A DNA stretch of 31,785 nt from SZUA-87 sp041687805 (GTDB lineage: Bacteria; Actinomycetota; Acidimicrobiia; Acidimicrobiales; Aldehydirespiratoraceae): the NCBI GenBank assembly GCA_041687805.1, contig JBDNJK010000065.1, positions 1-31,785 of the forward strand, given 5' to 3'. Below the pieces are notes generated by a model, which saw nothing but the letters and a program-made list of their open reading frames with translations, was not told the origin of the DNA and ran no database searches. A program made the translations under genes and the position numbers. Position 1 is the stretch's first letter, and every line of letters starts with the position of its first letter. Of this stretch, positions 22,897 to 30,655 are shown piece after piece.

Positions 22897-24099
22897 TCAG
22901 CTGAGACGTTCGATGATCATCGACATTCCCTGGCCGCCACCGATGCACATCGACTCCATGCCGATGGTCTTGTCGGCATCCTGCAGGCCGTTGATCAGGG
23001 TGGTCATGATGCGGCTTCCGGTCATGCCAAAGGGGTGACCGAGAGCGATGGCTCCACCATTGGGGTTGAGCTTGGCGATGTCGATGCCGAGCTCATCGGC
23101 GCTCGGCAGAATCTGAGCGGCGAAGGCCTCGTTGATCTCGACAATGTCGATGTCGTCGATCGTCATTCCTGCACGACCCATGGCCTGTTGGCAGGCTCCG
23201 ACCGGGCCAAGTCCCATGATTTCGGGATTGACCGCCGTGACACCGCTGGCAATTATGCGAGCCAGAGGGGTGAGGCCCAGCTGAGCAGCCCTTGTGTCGG
23301 ACATTACGACGACGGCGGCAGCACCATCGTTGAGCGGGCAGGCGTTGCCCGCGGTGACGGTGCCGTCGGGACGGAACACCGGCTTGAGCTGTGAGACCTT
23401 TTCGATTGTGGTTCCCGGACGAATGCCATCGTCGGTGCTGACCACGGTGCCGTCTTCGAGCGTGTAGGGGGTGATCTCACGTTCGAAGAATCCACGGGCC
23501 TGAGCGGCCTCGGCACGATTCTGAGACAGCACAGCGAACTCGTCCTGGGCTTCACGCGAAATGCCCTTGAGTTGAGCGACATTCTCGGCGGTTTGTCCCA
23601 TGGCAAGGTAAATGTCGGGGGCGCCGTCAAACGGCGACCAGGTCTCGGATCCTTCTTCCTGACGGGCCTTGCTGCGTGCCTCTGCGTCGGCAAAAACCTT
23701 GTTGTGGGAACCGGTGTCGGACGCGCCGTACATGTAGCGGCTGACGGTCTCTACGCCGCCGGACACGAAGCAGTCGCCTTCGCCCGCCTTGATGGCATGA
23801 GCCGCCATGCGGATGGTCTGTAGCGACGATGAGCAGTAGCGGTTGACCGACACGCCGGGGATTTCCAGACCAATCATGCTGGAGATCAGGCGGGCGATGT
23901 TGTATCCGCCTTCACCGGCGGGCTGCCCAATACCCCACATGACGTCTTCGACGTCGTTGGGGTCCATCTCCGGGACCTTGCTGAGCACGTCCGAGAGAAT
24001 GAACGCCGATATGTCGTCGGTGCGAACATCTGCCAGTGAGCCCTTTACGGCTCGCCCGATCGGGGTTCGTGCCGTTGCGACTATTACCGCTTCTGTCAT
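22897..24099 (-). CDS. Thiolase (acetyl-CoA C-acyltransferase)
   Basis: Condenses or cleaves acyl-CoA thioesters. The 400-residue protein has the usual length and all three active-site elements: nucleophile Cys89 in NRYCSSSLQ, GHPFGMTGSR with His355, and Cys385 in MCIGGGQG. GAGGAGA seven bases upstream fixes ATG 24099. Whether it works in beta-oxidation, PHB-type synthesis or another route cannot be told from motifs; NEINEAFAAQ is present as in degradative FadA types. It is divergent from the Mct-like CoA-transferase, which suggests shared acyl-CoA metabolism. Confidence 0.93.
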   Translation of the reverse strand: MTEAVIVATARTPIGRAVKGSLADVRTDDISAFILSDVLSKVPEMDPNDVEDVMWGIGQPAGEGGYNIARLISSMIGLEIPGVSVNRYCSSSLQTIRMAAHAIKAGEGDCFVSGGVETVSRYMYGASDTGSHNKVFADAEARSKARQEEGSETWSPFDGAPDIYLAMGQTAENVAQLKGISREAQDEFAVLSQNRAEAAQARGFFEREITPYTLEDGTVVSTDDGIRPGTTIEKVSQLKPVFRPDGTVTAGNACPLNDGAAAVVVMSDTRAAQLGLTPLARIIASGVTAVNPEIMGLGPVGACQQAMGRAGMTIDDIDIVEINEAFAAQILPSADELGIDIAKLNPNGGAIALGHPFGMTGSRIMTTLINGLQDADKTIGMESMCIGGGQGMSMIIERLS

Positions 24100-24130
24100 G
24101 GGGGATTCTCCTCGCTGAGATGTTTTGCCG

Positions 24131-24136
24131 AGGCTA
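24131..24136 (-). promoter_or_regulatory. Possible -10 box of the thiolase promoter
   Basis: TAGCCT on the minus strand, 31 bases upstream of the start, giving a short leader that contains GAGGAGA. No good -35 box is seen. Confidence 0.35.
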
Positions 24137-24200
24137 GGGCACTTCACGTGTCGATCCCCATACGACCACGACCGATATTCGTCGTTTGTTATCGCTCAAC

Positions 24201-24206
24201 TAGTGT
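24201..24206 (+). promoter_or_regulatory. Possible -10 box of the Mct-like gene promoter
   Basis: TAGTGT, followed by TTCGC's last bases, shares ten bases (TAGTGTTCGC) with the glyA promoter. The transcript would start near 24213, about 38 bases before the leader ORF. Confidence 0.4.
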
Positions 24207-24250
24207 TCGCACCGGTTCCATCAAGGTGTCGGCACGAGTCAAGGGGAGCG

Positions 24251-24307
24251 ATGAACATCGTCGAATTCGATGTCAACACAACATGCGCAGTCGGTTGGAT
24301 GCCATGA
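24251..24307 (+). CDS. 18-codon leader ORF overlapping the Mct-like gene
   Basis: ATG 24251 has AAGGGGAG just upstream and encodes MNIVEFDVNTTCAVGWMP. Its TGA overlaps the ATG of the CoA-transferase in ATGA (24304-24307). The main gene has no Shine-Dalgarno of its own directly upstream of ATG 24304, so the pair look translationally coupled. An alternative is that the main gene begins at ATG 24283 inside the leader. Confidence 0.45.
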   Translation: MNIVEFDVNTTCAVGWMP

Positions 24308-25539
24308 GCGGCTCGAATGCTCCGCTCGATTCCTTTCGTGTCATCGAAGGTTCTGCTTTCGTGGCGGCTCCTTCCGGTGCGATGACTCTGGCTCAACTGG
24401 GTGCAGACGTGATCAGGTTCGACCAGATCGGTGGTGGGCTCGACCATCGCCGCTGGCCGCTCACCTCGGACGGAGCGTCGATCTATTGGGCCGGGCTCAA
24501 CAAGGGCAAACGTTCGATTTGCGTCGAGCTCAGGTCGCCACGAGCGCGTGAACTTCTCACACAGTTGATAGCTGACGCCGGAACGTTTCTCACCAACTTT
24601 CCGGCCCGTGGCTGGCTCGGCTACCAAGCTCTTTCGGCATCCAGATCTGATCTGGTGATGCTCGCCATAACGGGAAATCGAGATGGGTCAACCGCACTCG
24701 ACTACACCGTCAACTGCGCCATCGGGTATCCGATGGTGACTGGTCCAGCGGATCTCGCGTCTCACGACGGTGGTCGCGTTGCTGTTGTCAACCACGTTCT
24801 GCCGGCATGGGACCTGATTTGCGGGCAGACCGCCGCACTGGGCTTGGTAGCCGCCGATCGGCGTCGATTGATTCACGGGGTCGGGTCTTCGATGAGCCTG
24901 GCATTGTCGGATGTGGCGTTGGCGGCGGTGGCCGCGTTGGGTCACATCGCTGAAGCTCAGATCAATGGAACCGAGAGAGCCAGATTCGGCAACGACCTCT
25001 ACGGCGCCTACGGCTCTGATTTCGTCACTACCGACGGCGTACGTGTCTATGTGGTGGGAATCACCCCAAAGCAGTGGTCGAGCCTTCTCACATCCACTGA
25101 ATCGGTGGCCGCTGTCGCTGAGATCGAACGACGCCGCGGGCTCGATTTTGCCGACGAGGGTGACCGATTCGAGGCCAGGTCCGAGATCAGCGCAGCGGTG
25201 GGCGAGTGGATCGAGTCACGAACAATCGACGAGTTGTCGACCAAGTTTGACGGCAACGGTGTTTGTTGGGGCCGTTACCGGTCCTTTGGTGAGATGGTCG
25301 AGAACGACGACCGGTGCTCGACCGACAGCGGCTTGTTCCGAGACGTTGAGCAACCCGGCATTGGCACCTATCTCACACCCGGATCGCCGCTGGCGTTCAG
25401 TGGGTCGATCCCGGTTGAGCCTGTGCCCGCACCAGAGCTCGGCCAACACACCAACGAAATTCTTGCCGACGAGTTGGGCCTCAGCGATGTGGAAATTGGC
25501 CGACTCTACGACGATGGAGTTGTCGCCGGAACTCCATGA
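24304..25539 (+). CDS. Mct-like family III CoA-transferase (2-methylfumaryl-CoA isomerase / mesaconyl-CoA C1-C4 CoA-transferase)
   Basis: A 411-residue CaiB/BaiF-family enzyme. Beyond the general fold, the wording is that of the Mct group: VIEGSAFVAAPSGAMTLAQL, ADVIRFDQIGGGLDHRRWP, WAGLNKGKRS, RDGSTALDYTVN, then NHVLPAWDLICGQ with the likely catalytic Asp170, and GNDLYGAYGSDF. In Chloroflexus, Mct moves CoA within mesaconyl-CoA in the 3-hydroxypropionate bicycle. I rely on memory of the family, so the subgroup call is less sure than the family call. The next gene downstream on the same strand is whiB, 219 bases away. That gap holds an A/T-rich patch near 25639-25652 and no gene. Confidence 0.85.
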   Translation: MSGSNAPLDSFRVIEGSAFVAAPSGAMTLAQLGADVIRFDQIGGGLDHRRWPLTSDGASIYWAGLNKGKRSICVELRSPRARELLTQLIADAGTFLTNFPARGWLGYQALSASRSDLVMLAITGNRDGSTALDYTVNCAIGYPMVTGPADLASHDGGRVAVVNHVLPAWDLICGQTAALGLVAADRRRLIHGVGSSMSLALSDVALAAVAALGHIAEAQINGTERARFGNDLYGAYGSDFVTTDGVRVYVVGITPKQWSSLLTSTESVAAVAEIERRRGLDFADEGDRFEARSEISAAVGEWIESRTIDELSTKFDGNGVCWGRYRSFGEMVENDDRCSTDSGLFRDVEQPGIGTYLTPGSPLAFSGSIPVEPVPAPELGQHTNEILADELGLSDVEIGRLYDDGVVAGTP

Positions 25540-25758
25540 GGCGCCGTGTCGGTCTCGGAACAACTTGTGTCGACATGGGACCGATGGCCCTATTGCCGAA
25601 ATCCGTCCATCTCCACAATCGATGAGGGTCAACACGAATAAATATAGAAATTCGCGGGACATATGTGCCGAGTTTTCCTACTGTGACTGAGTTGCCGAAC
25701 ACGGTATGCGTGCAGTAAGCCTTGGCTCAGGGTCGTTACTAGCGAAGCTGGAGTGTAG

Positions 25759-26109
25759 ATGCGTGATTTCGTCGAGACAGCGATCAGAATTCCGGTTGGA
25801 CCTGCAGGGCCAACTGAATGGATGGAGACCGCAGCTTGTAGCGGCCGTAGCGACCTGTTTTTTGCTCCGTTCGCCGAACGACCCGAAGCACGTGTGCGGC
25901 GGGAAGCGGCCGCGAAGCTGATCTGTAATGTCTGCGGCTCGGCCCAGACATGCCGTGACTACGCTCGTGTGAATCGAGAATTGGGTTATTGGGGCGGTGA
26001 ATCGGAGTCGGAGCGTGCCGACGCTGGGTTCCCCCCAACCACACCGATCATCGGCCGCAAACGTGTTGCCGAAGAGCGGGCCAGAGCCGCTCTGGCGTCA
26101 GCCGTCTAA
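25759..26109 (+). CDS. WhiB-family Fe-S transcription factor
   Basis: A 116-residue actinobacterial regulator. The four cluster cysteines are Cys27, Cys56, Cys59 and Cys65 (C-x28-C-x2-C-x5-C), binding a 4Fe-4S cluster sensitive to O2 and NO. The G[VIY]WGG turn is GYWGG at 76-80. The basic tail GRKRVAEER probably contacts DNA. WhiB proteins work with the main sigma factor. GGAG five bases before the ATG supports the start. Its stop TAA overlaps the stop of the convergent P-type ATPase by two bases. Which WhiB subclass it belongs to is not decidable here. Confidence 0.93.
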   Translation: MRDFVETAIRIPVGPAGPTEWMETAACSGRSDLFFAPFAERPEARVRREAAAKLICNVCGSAQTCRDYARVNRELGYWGGESESERADAGFPPTTPIIGRKRVAEERARAALASAV

Positions 26110-28451
26110 CCGCGCTCCAACAGGTTGGTGATAGCGGCAATACCGGCGGCACCGACCAAGCCCGCGCCGGCGACCCAGAGCCAAGCGGTGGTGCCCGGTA
26201 GGTCGAGCTGGAAATAGTCGCGCATTGTCGGAACCGCCATGGTGAGGGTGTAGAGCCCGGCCATCGATGCTGCCAACCCGACCTTCCAAGGGCGGAGCGG
26301 TCGGCTGATCAACACCAGGATCACCAGACCAAACAGGAGCAACGTGGCCGTGGCGGCGGTGCGTGCCTCGGCGAGTGACACATCGTCGAGTCTGCGAACG
26401 ATCTCGTAGAGGACGTAGGTGACCAGGCCGGCCACCGCGCCGGCAGGGACGGAGAAACGAAGCACACGTCGGAGAAATCCGGGTTCGACGAGCGATTGGT
26501 TGGGGGCCAGCGCAAGAAAGAACCCGGGCACACCGATGGAGAACGTGCCAATGAGGGTGAGTTGCCGAGGAAGGAACGGGAACGGCGATCCGGAAATACC
26601 GATCAGCGCCGTGAGCAGGACCGCGTAGGCGGCCTTGGTGATGAACAGGTTGGCAACCCGCTCGATGTTGTTGATGACGCGCCGTCCCTCGGCCAGCACT
26701 CGAGGCAGTGTGGCGAACCGGTTGTCTAGAAGCACGAGCTGGGCGACGGCTCTGGCTGCCGCCGACCCAGAGCCCATTGCTATGCCCATGTCGGCGTCTT
26801 TGAGGGCCAGCACGTCGTTGACACCATCGCCGGTCATGGCCACTGTGTGGCCGCGAGACTGGAGCGCGTGAACCATCGCCCGCTTCTGGTGTGGGGTCAC
26901 CCGGCCAAACACTGTGGTGGTGTCGAGCAGGTCGGCCAACTTCTCAGGGTCTTCGGGTAGTTGGCGAGCGTCGAAACCCTCGAGATCGTCGGGAAGCCCC
27001 GTGTTTGATTTGACTCCGGCTCGGCGTGCCACAGCGGCAACAGTGGCGGGGTTGTCGCCGGAGATGACCTTGAGAGTTACGCCCTGCTCGTGAAAGAAAG
27101 CGAATATTTCAGCGGCATCAGGTCGCACCGTGTCTTCGAGCAGAACGAGAGCGACCGGGTCGCGACGCGTCGCCAACTGTTCTCCTTGCCAGTCTCCATC
27201 GGCACGAGTCACCAGCAGGACTCTTGTGCCCAGCGCAGCAGCTTCATCGGCCATCTGACGTTCGGTCGTGTCATCGGAATCAAATAGGATGTCGGGGGCA
27301 CCGAGGTAGTAGACGCCTCTCCCCACGAACTCCGTGGCCGCCCATTTGCGAGCCGATGAGAACGGCATGCACTCACCGGCAGTCCAGCCGGGCGGGGCCG
27401 GATGGTCTTCGATGATCGCCAGCAGCGTGGCGTTGGGGGCCGGGTCGGCAGCGCCCAGAGCACCGAGCACCTCAGCAACATGTTGGGCAGGGTTGTCGCG
27501 CAGCGGGATCACCGATCCCAGAGAAATTTCGCCGGTGGTGATCGTGCCGGTCTTGTCGAGGCAGAGGGTGTCGACCCGAGCCAGCAACTCGACAGATGCG
27601 AGTTCCTTGGCCAAGGCCTTACGGCGAGCCAGGGCGATCACGCCGGTGATGAAGCTGAGGCTCGTGAGCAAGACCAGACCGTCTGGCACCATCGCCACCG
27701 ATGCGGCAACAGTGCCCTGTAGGGCTTCTTGCCATCGATCTGCGGTGCCAAGCTGGCGGAGAAGGAGTAGCGCTGCGGCGGGCGGGATGATCACGATCAG
27801 CCAACGCAGGATTGTGTTGACGCCCCGCCGCAGCTCACTGTCGGCCAGTTGGAAACGGCGCGCCTCGTTGGCCAGTTTCGCGGCGTAGGCCTCGGCACCG
27901 ATTCGAGTTGCCATGTATCGGCCGAATCCGGATGCCACAAACGAGCCCGACAGGACTTCGTCGCCGGGATCCTTCTCGACGGGATCGCTCTCGCCGGTGA
28001 GCAGCGACTCGTCCATTTCGAGCCCGACTTCGGTGGCCACCTCACCATCGACGACGAGCTGGTCGCCCGGATGCATTTCGAGAATGTCGTCGGCCACCAC
28101 TTCACTGACCTCGATCTCAGCGACGACACCGTCTCGAACCACCCTGGCCTTCGGGGCGGACAGGACCGCCAACGCTCCAAGAGTGCGGCGGGCCTGAAGC
28201 TCCTGGCCAATGCCGATGATGCTGTTCGACACGATCACCCCGGCGAACAGCGAGTCGGCCGGAAATCCTGCGATCAGGATGAGAACGAAGAGAGTGCCGA
28301 TGATTGCGTTCACAGGCGTGAGGACGTTGGCCTTGACGATCTCAGGGATAGTGCGCATTGGTGCGTCGGGCACATCGTTGACGCGGCCGTCGGCTACGCG
28401 TGCCGCAACCTCCGTCGAGGTCAGTCCGGTTTCGGGGCTGGTAATGATCAC
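26106..28451 (-). CDS. P-type cation ATPase, CtpE-like
   Basis: A 781-residue P-type ATPase with about ten membrane helices. The actuator motif LTGESDP, the phosphorylated Asp299 in DKTGT, and TGDGVND (about 540-546) followed by a long hinge are all intact. The membrane motif before the P-domain is VPDGLVLLTS, where most relatives have PEGL. The compact actuator-first layout resembles mycobacterial CtpE, reported as a calcium transporter, so Ca2+ is a reasonable but unproved substrate. GTG is the start, overlapping the upstream Nudix gene by four bases (GTGA), so the two are co-translated. Confidence 0.93.
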   Translation of the reverse strand: MIITSPETGLTSTEVAARVADGRVNDVPDAPMRTIPEIVKANVLTPVNAIIGTLFVLILIAGFPADSLFAGVIVSNSIIGIGQELQARRTLGALAVLSAPKARVVRDGVVAEIEVSEVVADDILEMHPGDQLVVDGEVATEVGLEMDESLLTGESDPVEKDPGDEVLSGSFVASGFGRYMATRIGAEAYAAKLANEARRFQLADSELRRGVNTILRWLIVIIPPAAALLLLRQLGTADRWQEALQGTVAASVAMVPDGLVLLTSLSFITGVIALARRKALAKELASVELLARVDTLCLDKTGTITTGEISLGSVIPLRDNPAQHVAEVLGALGAADPAPNATLLAIIEDHPAPPGWTAGECMPFSSARKWAATEFVGRGVYYLGAPDILFDSDDTTERQMADEAAALGTRVLLVTRADGDWQGEQLATRRDPVALVLLEDTVRPDAAEIFAFFHEQGVTLKVISGDNPATVAAVARRAGVKSNTGLPDDLEGFDARQLPEDPEKLADLLDTTTVFGRVTPHQKRAMVHALQSRGHTVAMTGDGVNDVLALKDADMGIAMGSGSAAARAVAQLVLLDNRFATLPRVLAEGRRVINNIERVANLFITKAAYAVLLTALIGISGSPFPFLPRQLTLIGTFSIGVPGFFLALAPNQSLVEPGFLRRVLRFSVPAGAVAGLVTYVLYEIVRRLDDVSLAEARTAATATLLLFGLVILVLISRPLRPWKVGLAASMAGLYTLTMAVPTMRDYFQLDLPGTTAWLWVAGAGLVGAAGIAAITNLLERG

Positions 28452-29200
28452 TCGGCGCCGGAATCGTCGTAGACGTATCCGCTTTTGAACATCTCGAGCC
28501 GGTGCCGGGGGCCGTCGGCGCTCACATCATTTGATTCGTACCCCACATCGCCTCCCCATATCGCCACCGGGCCTGCATCCGACATCGCTATGTGGGTTTC
28601 GTAGTGCCGAGCCGGCCGCTCGCGAAGCGAGTCGAGCACTGCACCCACCGTCGAGAACCCGGCGATGGAGTGGAGGGTGACCCAGGTGGGAGGTACCAAT
28701 TCGATTTCGCCTTCGTGGTGACGAGCGATCGCATCACCGGGCGTCATCCATTGGTGCTCGACAATCTCGCCATCATCAATAGTGACCTTGCTGCTGTCTA
28801 TGGCGGCGGCAAAGAACCATGTGGAGTAACGCTTCGGCGCTATCGCCGGCGGCAACCAATGAGAGAACAGAACCATGGCAGAGGGATCGAGATTTAGCGA
28901 TGCCTCTTCTTGTGCTTCACGGGCAGCGGCCACACGAGCCGCGGCCACCTCATCGAGTGGGTCGGCATCATTGTCGGTGTGGTCAGCGGCGTCGATGCGG
29001 CCGCCGGGGAAGACCCACATCCCGCCGAATGCAATACGAGAGTTTTTTCGCAGCATGAGTGTTGATGGACCGTCGGGGGTATCACGCAAGACGACGACGG
29101 TCGCCGCGGGGATGGCAGGGGAGTCACCGGCCACTTTGGCCTTGAGAGCCCAACCCGCGAATCGTTTGGTATCGGTGTCGACTCTGTCGTTGGCGCTCAA
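28448..29200 (-). CDS. Nudix hydrolase, NUDT19-like
   Basis: A 250-residue Nudix protein. The box is split as in NUDT19: FPGGRIDAADH (about 64-74), an insertion of about 20 residues, and then REAQEEAS (94-101) with the metal-binding glutamates. NUDT7/NUDT19 relatives cleave CoA and acyl-CoA at the diphosphate, so a CoA diphosphatase role is plausible. The TTG start is weak; AGGGG lies upstream. Its stop overlaps the GTG of the ATPase. The proximity of a thiolase and a CoA-transferase 4-6 kb away is only suggestive. Confidence 0.88.
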   Translation of the reverse strand: MSANDRVDTDTKRFAGWALKAKVAGDSPAIPAATVVVLRDTPDGPSTLMLRKNSRIAFGGMWVFPGGRIDAADHTDNDADPLDEVAAARVAAAREAQEEASLNLDPSAMVLFSHWLPPAIAPKRYSTWFFAAAIDSSKVTIDDGEIVEHQWMTPGDAIARHHEGEIELVPPTWVTLHSIAGFSTVGAVLDSLRERPARHYETHIAMSDAGPVAIWGGDVGYESNDVSADGPRHRLEMFKSGYVYDDSGAE

Positions 29201-29235
29201 TTGACTGCCCCTGTTTCATTCGGTGTGCCCGGGAG

Positions 29236-29241
29236 AGCCTA
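29236..29241 (-). promoter_or_regulatory. Possible -10 box of the Nudix-ATPase operon
   Basis: TAGGCT on the minus strand, 35 bases upstream of the Nudix TTG, leaving a leader with AGGGG as ribosome site. Confidence 0.4.
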
Positions 29242-29291
29242 GATTGTGGACCGAACGAGCGACGAACGGTGGATCTGGTGGCCGCGGTGAC

Positions 29292-30566
29292 TCAGCCCGG
29301 ACTCCAGAACCCGACCGATGCGGAGTCGAGCTCGACCGGATCAACCGCGGGATCGAGACCCATCACAAAAACGGTGTCGCTGCCGGTGCTGTTACGTGCG
29401 GCGTAGGCAAACGCCGAGCCGTCGGGCGCCCACAAGCGAGGCTGCTCTACGTATTGATCGGCAAACGCGATGTAGCGCTGAAGAAAGGCACCGGTCGGGT
29501 CCCAACGCGTGAGCGTGGTCACGTCGCCGGCTTCCCACACCGACCAGACGCCATCTCGGCGGGCCACGTCAAACGTCGCTACGAGCAAACGGCGACCATC
29601 CAGGCTCCATTCGGCCCAGAACGGCGTGTCGTTGATCACCGGCGTTCGGTCTCCTGTGGAGAGGTCGACGATCTCCACGGCCGCCGTAGAACTTTGTGTC
29701 GATTCTGCGACTGGCCGGTACGCGGCGTTGATGATGTCGCCCTGGTCGGGGGCCAGACCCGACGCGATGTGAAGCAGTGCCGTAGAACTACCGGAGGGCG
29801 CCACCACCACTGAGACCACGCCGTTGGTTGGGCCGAAATCGTTTACCAATTCGGCGGTCGGATCCGACCGCCGAGTGTCGACATCGAGTCGCACCAAGTG
29901 TGAGCCCTTCGATGCCGGCGAAACAACCAGGGCATCGCGGCTCGATGGGATCCAGGACGGTGCGAGAAACGCCCTGCCTACTGATCCCAACAATGACACG
30001 GTGAAGTCGGGTTCGACCAGAAGCAGTTGGTCGTTGGTGTGGACCAGAAGGTCATCTCCGTCGGGCTCCCAAGCAACGTAGACCGAACCTCCCGATACGA
30101 CCGTGTCGGCAACGACCACGCCGTCACGGTCGAGAATGTCGAGAGCGGTGCCGGTGGGCCCCGGGCCGAGCGCGGCTATAAGCGTGCCGTCGTAGCTCCA
30201 CGAATAGAAGAAGTAGGGGCGACTTGATGGCGAGCTCGACCGAATCTGGCCGGACACACCGTCGATCACCGACACCTGCCAGACGCCGCCATCGAGCGAC
30301 GACGCGACAACCGATCTCCCGTCGCGCGACCATGTCGGTTGAGTGACAGCACTGCCGATGTCGGGGGAACCAAACACCGAGGAATCCGGGCGCAGGAGAT
30401 GAATCCCGTTGGCGCCGGCTGTGACGATCGATCCGAGCGCATCGGCCGTACCCCCAAGCGTGGAATCGAGCGCCGCGTCGGCCAGTAACCCTGAGGTGCT
30501 GTCGCTGCAGGCAGATGCGAACAGAGCGACTCCGAGAGCGATGGCAATTACGCGGCTGTACCTCAT
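29292..30566 (-). CDS. Secreted lipoprotein with a TolB/WD40-like beta-propeller
   Basis: A 424-residue precursor. The signal peptide ends in lipobox FASAC with Cys20, so it is lipid-anchored outside the membrane. The rest is a repeating beta pattern with WSRDGRSVV, WSYDGTLIAAL, WEPDGDDLLV, WSLDGRRLLV and WAPDGSAFAY. Each matches the W-S-x-D-G turn of TolB-like/WD40-like PD40 propeller blades. No catalytic residues stand out; such proteins often bind ligands or other proteins. The ATG has TATTTT six bases upstream and no Shine-Dalgarno, so it is probably leaderless. Confidence 0.88.
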   Translation of the reverse strand: MRYSRVIAIALGVALFASACSDSTSGLLADAALDSTLGGTADALGSIVTAGANGIHLLRPDSSVFGSPDIGSAVTQPTWSRDGRSVVASSLDGGVWQVSVIDGVSGQIRSSSPSSRPYFFYSWSYDGTLIAALGPGPTGTALDILDRDGVVVADTVVSGGSVYVAWEPDGDDLLVHTNDQLLLVEPDFTVSLLGSVGRAFLAPSWIPSSRDALVVSPASKGSHLVRLDVDTRRSDPTAELVNDFGPTNGVVSVVVAPSGSSTALLHIASGLAPDQGDIINAAYRPVAESTQSSTAAVEIVDLSTGDRTPVINDTPFWAEWSLDGRRLLVATFDVARRDGVWSVWEAGDVTTLTRWDPTGAFLQRYIAFADQYVEQPRLWAPDGSAFAYAARNSTGSDTVFVMGLDPAVDPVELDSASVGFWSPG

Positions 30567-30572
30567 CGGACG

Positions 30573-30597
30573 AAAATAGCCCGGGGACGGGGGCTAT
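30573..30597 (-). terminator. Intrinsic terminator whose T-run doubles as a -10 box
   Basis: On the minus strand, ATAGCCC (30597-30591), an eight-base loop and GGGCTAT (30582-30576) are followed by T residues to 30573. This is the best terminator in the window, and it would stop the oxidoreductase transcript. The last bases TATTTT (30578-30573) also match TANNNT six bases before the lipoprotein ATG. Confidence 0.65.
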
Positions 30598-30655
30598 CGC
30601 GGTGCGAACATCGGATGCCGACTGCGGTGTCAGGACTCGGGGAGCAACTCGCTGA

